DNA from: Gammaproteobacteria bacterium
GTDB taxonomy: Bacteria > Pseudomonadota > Gammaproteobacteria > Competibacterales > Competibacteraceae
Direction of reading: 5' to 3'
DNA: 25,550 nucleotides
NCBI GenBank assembly: GCA_020047885.1
Contig: JAIFNF010000214.1
Location: 1-25,550, forward strand
Part shown: positions 8,908 through 15,976 of the stretch, in pieces
How the letters are laid out: each line of letters starts with the position of its first letter
Numbering within the stretch: position 1 is the first letter of the stretch
Program-made: the position numbers and the translations under genes
Notes under the pieces: generated by a model
Seen by the model: the letters and a program-made list of their open reading frames with translations, nothing else
The model's database searches: none
What the model was told of the DNA's origin: nothing

Positions 8908-9816
8908 TCAAAAATACCCTTGGCGTTTTTTCTCTTCCATCGACCCGGCGGCATCGTGGTCAATCAGCCGCCCCTGGCGTTCGGAATTGCGGGTCAACAG
9001 CATTTCCTGAATGATCTCCGGCAGGGTGGTGGCGTGCGAGCGGATGGCACCGGTCAGCGGATAACAGCCCAAGGTGCGGAACCGGACCCATTCCATTTTC
9101 GGCGTTTCGCCCGGTGCCAGCGGCATCCGGTCATCGTCGACCATGATCAGCGTGCCATCGCGCTCCACCACCGGCCGTTCAGCGGCCAGGTACAGCGGGA
9201 CAATCGGAATATTTTCCAGATGGATGTACTGCCAGATGTCCAGTTCGGTCCAGTTGGACAGCGGGAACACCCGGATGCTTTCGCCCTTGCGGACGCGACC
9301 GTTATACAAATTCCACAATTCGGGTCGCTGATTCTTCGGATCCCAGCGATGGTTGCGGTCACGGAAGGAGTAAACCCGCTCCTTGGCCCGTGAACGCTCC
9401 TCATCGCGGCGCGCGCCACCGAAAGCTGCATCGAAACCATAACGCTCCAGCGCCTGTTTCAGCGACTGGGTTTTCATGATGTCGGTATGCACTTGGGAGC
9501 CGTGCGTAAAGGGGTTGACGCCCTGGCGCACCCCGTCTTCGTTGATATTGACCAGCAGTTCCAATCCCAGCCGCTGAGCCTGTGCATCGCGAAACTGGAT
9601 CATTTCCCGGAATTTCCAGGTCGTGTCGACGTGCAGCAGCGGAAACGGCGGTTTACCGGGATGGAACGCCTTGAGCGCCAGTTGCAGCATCACCGAAGAA
9701 TCCTTGCCGATCGAGTACAGCATCACCGGCTTTTCAAATTCGGCGACGACCTCGCGGATGATGTGAATGCTCTCCGCTTCGAGTTGCTTGAGATGAGTGA
9801 GTTTATGCGGGTCCAT
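8908..9816 (-). CDS. cysD: Sulfate adenylyltransferase subunit 2 (CysD)
   Basis: A 302-residue protein, the same length as E. coli CysD. It is the ATP pyrophosphatase-type catalytic subunit that adenylates sulfate in complex with CysN. The PP-loop is SIGKDSS (residues 35-41). Other landmarks are [17 protein letters not shown] at the N-terminus, [26 protein letters not shown], and the C-terminal [21 protein letters not shown]. The ATG at 9816 gives the length and N-terminus of the family. A TTG nine bases upstream (9825) also opens the frame but lacks a ribosome binding site. It is the first gene of the apparent operon cysD-cysNC-transporter-ydfG. The long intergenic region upstream probably carries its promoter. 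Confidence 0.95.
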   Translation of the reverse strand: MDPHKLTHLKQLEAESIHIIREVVAEFEKPVMLYSIGKDSSVMLQLALKAFHPGKPPFPLLHVDTTWKFREMIQFRDAQAQRLGLELLVNINEDGVRQGVNPFTHGSQVHTDIMKTQSLKQALERYGFDAAFGGARRDEERSRAKERVYSFRDRNHRWDPKNQRPELWNLYNGRVRKGESIRVFPLSNWTELDIWQYIHLENIPIVPLYLAAERPVVERDGTLIMVDDDRMPLAPGETPKMEWVRFRTLGCYPLTGAIRSHATTLPEIIQEMLLTRNSERQGRLIDHDAAGSMEEKKRQGYF

Positions 9817-9970
9817 GGAATCCAACAGGCAGGCGGCGGAAATGTAACGGCCTCGCTGGTTTTTCGGTGAGCGACCGGCGAGGCGAATGGGGGATGGCGA
9901 TTGTCGGCTGTCCGGCGCCTCAAGGTCAACAGGTCAAGTTTGAGATCCGCATGGGCGGTGGCAAGCATTT

Positions 9971-9985
9971 GCAAAATTATTTTGC
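9971..9985. promoter_or_regulatory. AT-rich palindrome upstream of cysD, candidate operator
   Basis: GCAAAAT (9971-9977) and ATTTTGC (9979-9985) are perfect arms around a single T, about 155 bases before the cysD ATG and in the most AT-rich part of the gap. It could be a regulator site, for example for a LysR-type regulator such as CysB, but it does not match a site I can name. The role is inference. Confidence 0.35.
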
Positions 9986-10175
9986 CTTATACTGTTCAAA
10001 CAGATGCGGATTCTTCCAGAAGTGTGGCCTGACCTTTGCCCGGTTCCCCTTGATACCCCCCCACCTGAGTCCGAACCATGCCTGATCAATGCGCCCGTTG
10101 ATGGTATGATTGCGAAGTTGCGGCTTGACCTAATCATTATTGTTGCGGATGTTCTGCATACCTATCGCAATATCG

Positions 10176-10195
10176 ACCGGACAAAGCAGTCCGGT
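10176..10195 (+). promoter_or_regulatory. Hairpin in the probable leader of the rhodanese gene
   Basis: ACCGGAC (10176-10182) and GTCCGGT (10189-10195) form a perfect seven-pair stem with the loop AAAGCA. It sits 72 bases before the rhodanese start. No T-run follows, so it is not a normal terminator. It could stabilise a leader RNA or bind a protein. Confidence 0.35.
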
Positions 10196-10267
10196 ATCTG
10201 GTGATGAACTATCTGCAGACCGTGAATTGACCTTTGAACGATAGGCTAAACAGGAGGATTTAAGACC

Positions 10268-10762
10268 ATGCCAAGCGGTTTCGCCGAACGAAGAGCGCCC
10301 CTGACCCCTGTGGAATCCCACATCCATTCCGACCGGAACACCGGATCCGCACCGGGTCAGTTTATGGGTGATATCAGCCCTACAGAAACCTGGCAGGCTC
10401 TGCAAAGCCAGGCGGAAGCGGTGCTAGTGGATGTTCGCACCCGCGCCGAATGGGCGTATATCGGGGGACCGGACCTCGCCAGTCTGGGTAAACCCGTGAT
10501 TCAGGTGGAGTGGCAGATGTCCCCGACGATGGATCGCAATCCCGGGTTCGTCAAAGAGTTGCAAGCCCAGGTGACCTCAGGGCAGGTCGTCTACCTCCTG
10601 TGCCGCAGCGGCATTCGGTCGCGGAGTGCGGCGGAACTGCTCGGGCAACTCGGCTATACCACCTACAACGTGGCAGAAGGTTTTGAGGGATCTATCGACG
10701 GTAACGGCCACCGGGGCGCGAGTGGCTGGCGCGCCGAGAATCTGCCCTGGAAACAAAGCTGA
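10268..10762 (+). CDS. Single-domain rhodanese-like protein
   Basis: A 164-residue cytoplasmic protein with one rhodanese domain (about residues 35-160), probably a sulfurtransferase or persulfide carrier. Seen are AVLVDVRTRAEWAYIGGPD (about 51-69), the typical strand and Asp-Val-Arg start, and the active-site loop CRSGIRS (112-118) with the persulfide-forming Cys112. SAAELLGQLGYTTYNVAEGFEG follows. The first 30 residues are polar and unlike a signal peptide. The start follows AGGAGG at ten bases. An in-frame Met at residue 33 would remove only the unmatched N-terminus, so the true start could be later. It stands alone between the sulfate operon and the ppk1 repeat; a link to sulfur metabolism is tempting but inferred. 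Confidence 0.88.
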   Translation: MPSGFAERRAPLTPVESHIHSDRNTGSAPGQFMGDISPTETWQALQSQAEAVLVDVRTRAEWAYIGGPDLASLGKPVIQVEWQMSPTMDRNPGFVKELQAQVTSGQVVYLLCRSGIRSRSAAELLGQLGYTTYNVAEGFEGSIDGNGHRGASGWRAENLPWKQS

Positions 10763-10778
10763 TTCGCTATAGGCTTCA

Positions 10779-10882
10779 TCGTCTTTCAGCCGGAATGGCC
10801 GACTTCCCGAACCCCGCCGCTTCGCGCCACCCCTCCTTGGCCAAGGAGGGGAATCCGGAAATCCGGCGATCATCGAGAAAGG
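10779..10882. repeat. Dispersed palindromic repeat, copy A
   Basis: A roughly 100-base element beginning TCGTCTTTCA and ending GAAAGG, closely matched by copy B at 13195-13284. Its core is a 22-base perfect palindrome (10830-10851: CCCCTCCTTGG followed by its complement), then GAATCCG and an ATCCGGCGATCATCG tail. It lies between the converging ends of the rhodanese gene and ppk1. Copy A has an extra GC-rich stretch of about 12 bases before the palindrome. It may act as a bidirectional terminator or a REP-like element. Confidence 0.8.
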
Positions 10883-10908
10883 CTATGTAGCCGCGCCCGC
10901 CGCAACAC

Positions 10909-13158
10909 TCAACCTAGCGCCCGGCGAGCGATGCCTTTGGGCTTGCGCTTCTTCAACCGTAGCGCCTCCTTCTGCCGCCGTTCGGCCGAGTCAATCATGA
11001 TTTCTTGCGTACCCCGTGGGTCATCGCCCTCGCCGGGCGTCCGCTGGAGATAACTGCCATCTGGTTGCATCTCCCAGGCACTGCGCCGGTCGTTGAGTTG
11101 CACATCCAGAATCTGCCGCAATTCGCGCTGTAATTCTGGGGTATCCACCGGCGTGACGACCTCGACCCGGCTTTCCAGATTGCGTTTCATGCAGTCGGCA
11201 GAACCAATGAAATACTCCTCGTTGCCCCCGTTACGGAAGTGGAAAATCCGCGTGTGTTCCAGGAATCGCCCGACAACGCTGATGACCCGCACCGTATCGG
11301 AAATGCCCGGAATGCCCGGTCGCAACCGGCAGGTGTCGCGCACGATCAAATCGACCTTGACGCCCGCCTGAGCCGCCCGGTACAGCGCCGCCGTGACTTC
11401 CTTATCTTCCAACGCATTCATTTTGAATTGAATTAGCGCGGACTTGCCAGCGTTGGCGTGACCGATCTCCCGTTCAATCTTCGCCAACAGCGCCGGTTTC
11501 AGCACCTTGGGCGCAGGCAGCAGCTTGCGGTAATTGCGCTTGGGGACGTAACCGGTGGTCAGATAGTTGAATAACTCGGTTAAATCCTCGCCAATGATCG
11601 GATCGCAGGTCAGCATGCCCAGATCGCTGTACATGCGGGCGGTGCCGGCGTGATAGTTGCCGGTGCCGATATGGGCATAGCGGCGCAGGCCGTTGAAGTC
11701 GCGGCGCACGACCAGAATCACCTTGCTGTGGGTTTTCAATCCCACTACGCCATAGGTGACATGAATACCGGCCTCTTCCAGCCGATTCGCCCAGCGGATA
11801 TTGGCCGCTTCGTCAAACCGCGCTTTCAATTCCACGACAACCGCGACCTGCTTGCCATTTTGCGCGGCGTCAATCAGATATTCGATGATCTTGGAATCTT
11901 CCGAGGTGCGATACAGGGTCATCTTGATCGCCAGCACCTTGGGATCGAGGCTGGCTTCCAGCACAAACCGTTCGACGGAAGTCGCAAAGGATTCGTAGGG
12001 GTGCTGCAACAGAATCGGCCCGGCTTCGCGGATGATGTGGAAGATATTGCGCTTGTCGTTCAGCTTGGGATGGTCGAGGGGATGGTGCGACGGATCATGC
12101 AGTTCGGGTCGGTTAATGGCGACAATCTGGAACAGATCATTGAGCGCCATCATCCCGTCCACTTCAAACACCTCGTTCACCTCATCCAGCCCCAGTTCTG
12201 CGGCCAGCATTCCCCGATGGATCGGATCCATATTCTTTTCCACCTCCAGCCGCACAATGGGGGCGACCTTGCGCTCGCGCAGTTCCGATTCAATCATCAC
12301 CAGCAAATCGTCGGCCTGATCTTCAGCGCGCTCGGTAATCGCGTTGCGGGTCACGCGGAACAGTTCGCAGGCCTCAATAACCATGCCCGGAAACAGCAGA
12401 TCCAGGTTATTGGCCATGACATCTTCCAACGGGACGTACAGATCCTCATCGCTGACCTTGAGGAAACGTGAAATCCCCGAACCAATAGGCACCTTGATCC
12501 GCGCCAGACCACTGGCGTCGTCATTGGCATAGTGAACCGTCACCAGCAAATTGAGCGACAGATTGGAAATGAACGGGAAGGGATGGGCCGGATCCATGGT
12601 CTGCGGTGTGACTAGCGGGAAGATGTTGCGGATATAGTAATCCCGCATCAGCTTGCGCTCGGCCTCGGACAGGCGCTTGTAGCTGCGCAGCCGGATACCT
12701 TGCGCCTTGAGTAAGTTATGCAAGTGGGAAGCCAGTACCCGCTGCTGATCGACAATATCGCGCACGACAGCCAGACACTCACTCAACTGCTGCTCAGGGC
12801 TGCGGCCATCCACCGATAGTTCCCGCACCCGCGCCCCAATTTGCTGTTTCAGCCCGCCGAGGCGCTTCATGAAGAATTCGTTGAGGTTCGAACTGACAAT
12901 GGCCAGGAATTTGATCCGTTCCAGCAAAGGGGTGCGCTCATCGTGGGCCTCATGGAGCACCCGCTGGTTAAACGCCAGCCAGGTCAGTTCCCGGTTCAAA
13001 TACCATTCGGGGGCGTTGGAATCAAAAACCGTTGGGGCGGGTTCCGGTTCGGGTTCTGGAGTGATAGCTTCAACCGGGCGTTCACTGGTGCGCTTGCTGC
13101 GCGGTGGGGCAGGGGGGGATTCGGCTTCCTGGGCAGGAGCCTGGATAGGGTCAGTCAT
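10909..13158 (-). CDS. ppk1: Polyphosphate kinase 1
   Basis: Reversibly transfers the gamma-phosphate of ATP to inorganic polyphosphate, usually as a peripheral membrane tetramer. The 749-residue product has a Pro/Glu-rich N-terminal extension (about 1-48) that E. coli Ppk lacks. The N-domain follows, starting YLNRELTWLAFNQRVL and NLNEFFMKR, then the two phospholipase-D-like catalytic domains. The autophosphorylated His is in KTHSKV (His477), and the second conserved His is in FLEHTRIFHF (His635). TLYRTSEDSKI and GSADCMKRNLESR are also present. I start at the ATG at 13158. The frame extends upstream to 13275 but that part is the palindromic repeat. It lies downstream of pap on the same strand, so the pair forms a polyphosphate module. 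Confidence 0.94.
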   Translation of the reverse strand: MTDPIQAPAQEAESPPAPPRSKRTSERPVEAITPEPEPEPAPTVFDSNAPEWYLNRELTWLAFNQRVLHEAHDERTPLLERIKFLAIVSSNLNEFFMKRLGGLKQQIGARVRELSVDGRSPEQQLSECLAVVRDIVDQQRVLASHLHNLLKAQGIRLRSYKRLSEAERKLMRDYYIRNIFPLVTPQTMDPAHPFPFISNLSLNLLVTVHYANDDASGLARIKVPIGSGISRFLKVSDEDLYVPLEDVMANNLDLLFPGMVIEACELFRVTRNAITERAEDQADDLLVMIESELRERKVAPIVRLEVEKNMDPIHRGMLAAELGLDEVNEVFEVDGMMALNDLFQIVAINRPELHDPSHHPLDHPKLNDKRNIFHIIREAGPILLQHPYESFATSVERFVLEASLDPKVLAIKMTLYRTSEDSKIIEYLIDAAQNGKQVAVVVELKARFDEAANIRWANRLEEAGIHVTYGVVGLKTHSKVILVVRRDFNGLRRYAHIGTGNYHAGTARMYSDLGMLTCDPIIGEDLTELFNYLTTGYVPKRNYRKLLPAPKVLKPALLAKIEREIGHANAGKSALIQFKMNALEDKEVTAALYRAAQAGVKVDLIVRDTCRLRPGIPGISDTVRVISVVGRFLEHTRIFHFRNGGNEEYFIGSADCMKRNLESRVEVVTPVDTPELQRELRQILDVQLNDRRSAWEMQPDGSYLQRTPGEGDDPRGTQEIMIDSAERRQKEALRLKKRKPKGIARRALG

Positions 13159-13194
13159 GATCTTCACGCCTTGGGCTAAAAAAGTGGTCGTTTG

Positions 13195-13284
13195 TCGTCT
13201 TTCAATCTGAAGTAGCCGACTTCTCGAACCACCCCTCCTTCGCCAAGGAGGGGAATCCGCAAATCCGGCGATCATCGGGAAAGG
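13195..13284. repeat. Dispersed palindromic repeat, copy B
   Basis: The second copy of the repeat at 10779-10882, in the same orientation, between pap and ppk1. The stem CCCCTCCTT (13232-13240) pairs with AAGGAGGGG (13245-13253) around CGCC. The GAATCCG and AAATCCGGCGATCATCG tails match copy A with single-base changes. It lengthens the ppk1 frame upstream with no biological meaning. Together the two copies form direct repeats around ppk1. Confidence 0.8.
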
Positions 13285-13296
13285 ATCTATGGCGAA

Positions 13297-14796
13297 TCAG
13301 TGTCCGGCCAGCGCGGATTCCAGCCGTTCGCATAGCGTCCGCAAGACTTCGATGCGCGCATGGCGTTTATCGTTCGCGGCAACCAGCGTCCACGGCGCCT
13401 GATGGGTGCTGGTGCGCTCCACCAGGTCGTTGACCGCCAGTTCGTAGTCGGCCCAGCGTTCGCGGTTGCGCCAGTCTTCATCCGTCAGCTTCCAGGCTTT
13501 GTAGGCGATCTGTTCGCGTTCCTGGAAGCGCCGTAACTGCTCATCCGGGGTGATGTGCAGCCAGAATTTCAGCAACACGATGCCGCGTTCCACCAACTGC
13601 GCTTCAAAGTCGTTAATCTCGGCATAAGCGCGTTGCCATTCGCGGGTGCGGGCGAAGCCTTCGATGCGCTCGACCAGGACCCGCCCATACCAACTGCGGT
13701 CATAGATGGTGACCCGACCCGCACGCGGCAGATGTCGCCAGAATCGCCAGAGATAGTTGTGTGCGGCTTCTTCATCGGTGGGGGCGGCGATTTGAATCAC
13801 CTGATAATCACGGGCGTCTAGGGCGGCGGTGATGCGGCGGATGCTGCCGCCCTTGCCCGCGGCGTCCCAACCCTCGAAGACCAGCAGCGTCGATACCTTC
13901 TTCTCACGGGCGGCGCGATGCAGTTGATTGAGTTTAGCCTGGTAACGTTTCAGTTCAGTGTCATAGACGTCCTTGGCCAGGGTTTTGTCCATCGCCAGCC
14001 GGGACAGGATCGTGACCACCGGCACCCCCCCGGTGTCCAGAGTGGTCGGCTTCTTCTCGCCGTTGCTGCTGATGGCTGGCGCTTTGGATTCGTCCAGCCG
14101 GAAACGGATCGCATCGCGGATGGCCGTCGCGACGGCAACACTGCGATAGCGCTCGTCGTAACCTTCCACAATCTTCCACGGTGCCAGTCCGGTGCTGGTC
14201 TTCAGGATCGCTCGTTCGGCGGCGGCGATGAACAGGTCGTACATCTCCCAGTGCTGCCAGTCGCGTTTGGAAATCCGCCAGTGCAGTAGGGGATTTTTCT
14301 CCAGTTTGCGTAACCGGTCTTTCTGGGCGTCCTTGGAGAGATGCATCCAGAACTTTAAAATCAGCGCGCCATCATCGGCCAGGGTCTGTTCGAAGGTCTT
14401 GATGCGTTCTAGTCGTTCGTCAAAGTTGGCGACATCATCGCGGCCAAACACGCGATTCAGGATGGGCATGGAGTACCAGGAACTGAGGAACAGGCCGATG
14501 CGGCCTTTGGGAGGCAGCTCCCGCCAGAATCGCCAGTACTCCGGCCGGTCACGCTCCTCGTCGGACGGCTCGCCGAAGGCACTGGTCATTAACCAGCGTG
14601 AATCAAGCCACTCATGCAGTTTGTTGACGGTTTCGCCCTTGCCCGCACCATCCACACCGGCAAATACGACGATAACGGGAAACGGGGCTTTGCGTAATTC
14701 CATCTGCATCATCAGCAATTCTTCCCGCAACTGGGAAACCTGCAGGTGATACTCCTCTTTTGGCAGCTTGCGTTGCAGTTCGGCAGTTCTGAACAT
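13297..14796 (-). CDS. pap: Polyphosphate:AMP phosphotransferase (tandem PPK2 domains)
   Basis: A 499-residue class II PPK2 enzyme that uses polyphosphate to convert AMP to ADP. It has two fused PPK2 domains. The N-terminal one (about 15-240) has the P-loop GVDGAGKG (47-54), but its Walker B-side motif reads LSSWYSM (104-110) instead of DRSWYGR. The C-terminal one (about 280-495) has GWDAAGKGG (309-317) and an intact DRSWYGR (366-372) followed by VLVERIEGFA. In this family the C-terminal domain is catalytic and the N-terminal one degenerate, which agrees with what is seen. GAGGA precedes the ATG at a normal spacing. It is followed by ppk1, separated by a palindromic repeat, and could be transcribed with it. 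Confidence 0.93.
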   Translation of the reverse strand: MFRTAELQRKLPKEEYHLQVSQLREELLMMQMELRKAPFPVIVVFAGVDGAGKGETVNKLHEWLDSRWLMTSAFGEPSDEERDRPEYWRFWRELPPKGRIGLFLSSWYSMPILNRVFGRDDVANFDERLERIKTFEQTLADDGALILKFWMHLSKDAQKDRLRKLEKNPLLHWRISKRDWQHWEMYDLFIAAAERAILKTSTGLAPWKIVEGYDERYRSVAVATAIRDAIRFRLDESKAPAISSNGEKKPTTLDTGGVPVVTILSRLAMDKTLAKDVYDTELKRYQAKLNQLHRAAREKKVSTLLVFEGWDAAGKGGSIRRITAALDARDYQVIQIAAPTDEEAAHNYLWRFWRHLPRAGRVTIYDRSWYGRVLVERIEGFARTREWQRAYAEINDFEAQLVERGIVLLKFWLHITPDEQLRRFQEREQIAYKAWKLTDEDWRNRERWADYELAVNDLVERTSTHQAPWTLVAANDKRHARIEVLRTLCERLESALAGH

Positions 14797-14997
14797 GGTG
14801 ATCCTCGCGGGCGAAAATATCGGATAGGCGCTGAAAGAGCAGGCAGCGGGTGAGCGTCCTGTCGGGGATTACAGCCGCCTGGTTTGGTGTTAATCTTAAT
14901 CCAGTTGACCGACATACGCTCGACTCTCCCGCTTGAGTCCCGACGGCTCCAACCGTAAAAAAAGAGACCAAGCCAATGATCAGTAAAGGAGAAACTA

Positions 14998-15954
14998 ATG
15001 AAGCGGCGACTTTTGGCCGGTCTGATTCCCATGTTAATGCCGGTTCTGCTGGCGCTGTCCAACCCCGTCCATGCGGATATTTATGCGTTTGTGGACAAAA
15101 ACGGGGTGCGGCACCTCAGTAATGTACCCAATGATCCGCGTTATAAACTGGTGATGCGCACCCCCGCCTACAGCAAGCAGGCGACCTTACCTTCCAGTTA
15201 TGCGCCCATCAATCTGAATGGCGGCGTGACCATCACCCCGCGCAACTATGCGCAAAGAGCCGCCGGGATCAAGCCGCGCCGGGTGAATGAAAAAAACCGC
15301 CAGCAGTTCGCCGCCGACGTCAACCGCATTGCCGCCTATCACCGTCTGGAACCGGCACTGCTTCATGCCGTGATCAGCGCCGAGTCTTCCTACAATCCCT
15401 GGGCGGTTTCTCCCAAGGGCGCCATGGGTCTGATGCAACTCATGCCGGGTACCGCCGAGCGGTTCGGTGTCAGCAATCCCTATGACCCAGTCGCTAATAT
15501 GAATGGCGGCGCTCGTTATCTGCGCTGGCTGCTGGACCGGTTTAACGACACGCGCCTGGCGGTCGCTGCTTACAATGCCGGCGAGGGCGCGGTGCAGAAG
15601 TATGGCAACCAAATCCCGCCTTATCAGGAAACTCAAACCTATGTCGTGCGCGTGTTGGACTACTACCAACGTTATCGCATGGGTCCTTACAACACCGGGG
15701 CGGTGGCGATGAACGCCGGTTATACCGCCGGTTCCGGGGCTAACCGGGGCGCTGGCGGCATCACGATTATCACCCCGCGCACCCGTGGCCGAAATGCCGT
15801 CACGCAGGTCACCAACTCCGCGCGTCCCGGCGCGACCCCGGCACCCCGCACGTATCTGACCCCAACCGGCGACCGGGTAATTATGGGCAACAGTTCGGGT
15901 AATCGCAGCACGGTTCGTGCTGAGGTGAGCTCGCCCTCGTTTGGTAACCGGTAG
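14998..15954 (+). CDS. Periplasmic lytic transglycosylase with DUF4124-like N-terminus
   Basis: A 318-residue secreted peptidoglycan lytic transglycosylase. The signal peptide occupies about residues 1-26, with cleavage after HA. A short DUF4124-like segment follows: DIYAFVDKNGVRHLSNVPND (about 27-46). The SLT domain (about 105-235) has the catalytic Glu129 in AESSYNP, GAMGLMQLMPGTAERFGV, and AVAAYNAGEGAVQKYG. The tail after about 240 is Gly/Ala/Thr-rich and probably disordered. AAAGGAG at 14985-14991 fixes the start. It is followed almost immediately by slt on the same strand (22 bases between its stop and the slt ATG). It diverges from pap across 201 bases that must hold both promoters. Confidence 0.9.
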   Translation: MKRRLLAGLIPMLMPVLLALSNPVHADIYAFVDKNGVRHLSNVPNDPRYKLVMRTPAYSKQATLPSSYAPINLNGGVTITPRNYAQRAAGIKPRRVNEKNRQQFAADVNRIAAYHRLEPALLHAVISAESSYNPWAVSPKGAMGLMQLMPGTAERFGVSNPYDPVANMNGGARYLRWLLDRFNDTRLAVAAYNAGEGAVQKYGNQIPPYQETQTYVVRVLDYYQRYRMGPYNTGAVAMNAGYTAGSGANRGAGGITIITPRTRGRNAVTQVTNSARPGATPAPRTYLTPTGDRVIMGNSSGNRSTVRAEVSSPSFGNR

Positions 15955-15976
15955 CGGATCGGGCGGAGCGTCGTCA

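Larger units (their letters stand above)
9817..10267. other. 451-base intergenic region between divergent cysD and rhodanese genes
   Basis: No supported gene is seen. The only plus-strand open frame of note (10004-10204, 66 codons) has no recognisable motif or ribosome binding site. The region is more AT-rich than its neighbours near 9966-10000 and 10120-10170, where promoters for cysD and the rhodanese gene are expected. It contains the 15-base palindrome at 9971-9985 and the hairpin at 10176-10195, listed separately. A Shine-Dalgarno AGGAGG (10252-10257) precedes the rhodanese ATG by ten bases. Confidence 0.5.

Noticed and set aside
10004..10204. 66-codon plus-strand open frame in the cysD/rhodanese gap
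   Set aside because: No ribosome binding site, no recognisable motif, and it runs through the hairpin at 10176-10195.
10577..10873. Minus-strand open frame of 98 codons opposite the rhodanese gene
   Set aside because: It begins in palindromic repeat copy A and overlaps the rhodanese gene. The start of its product resembles the spurious N-terminus of the extended ppk1 frame because both are translated repeat.
11650..12471. Plus-strand open frame of 273 codons
   Set aside because: Shadow of ppk1, whose minus-strand product contains all family motifs.
13159..13275. Upstream extension of ppk1 to a start at 13275
   Set aside because: The added residues come from repeat copy B; the ATG at 13158 precedes the recognisable N-terminus.
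14925..14975. Intrinsic terminator before the DUF4124-like/SLT gene (ACGG/CCGT next to an A-run)
   Set aside because: The stem has only four pairs, and on the plus strand it is followed by A, not T. On the minus strand the T-run precedes the stem, so neither orientation fits.
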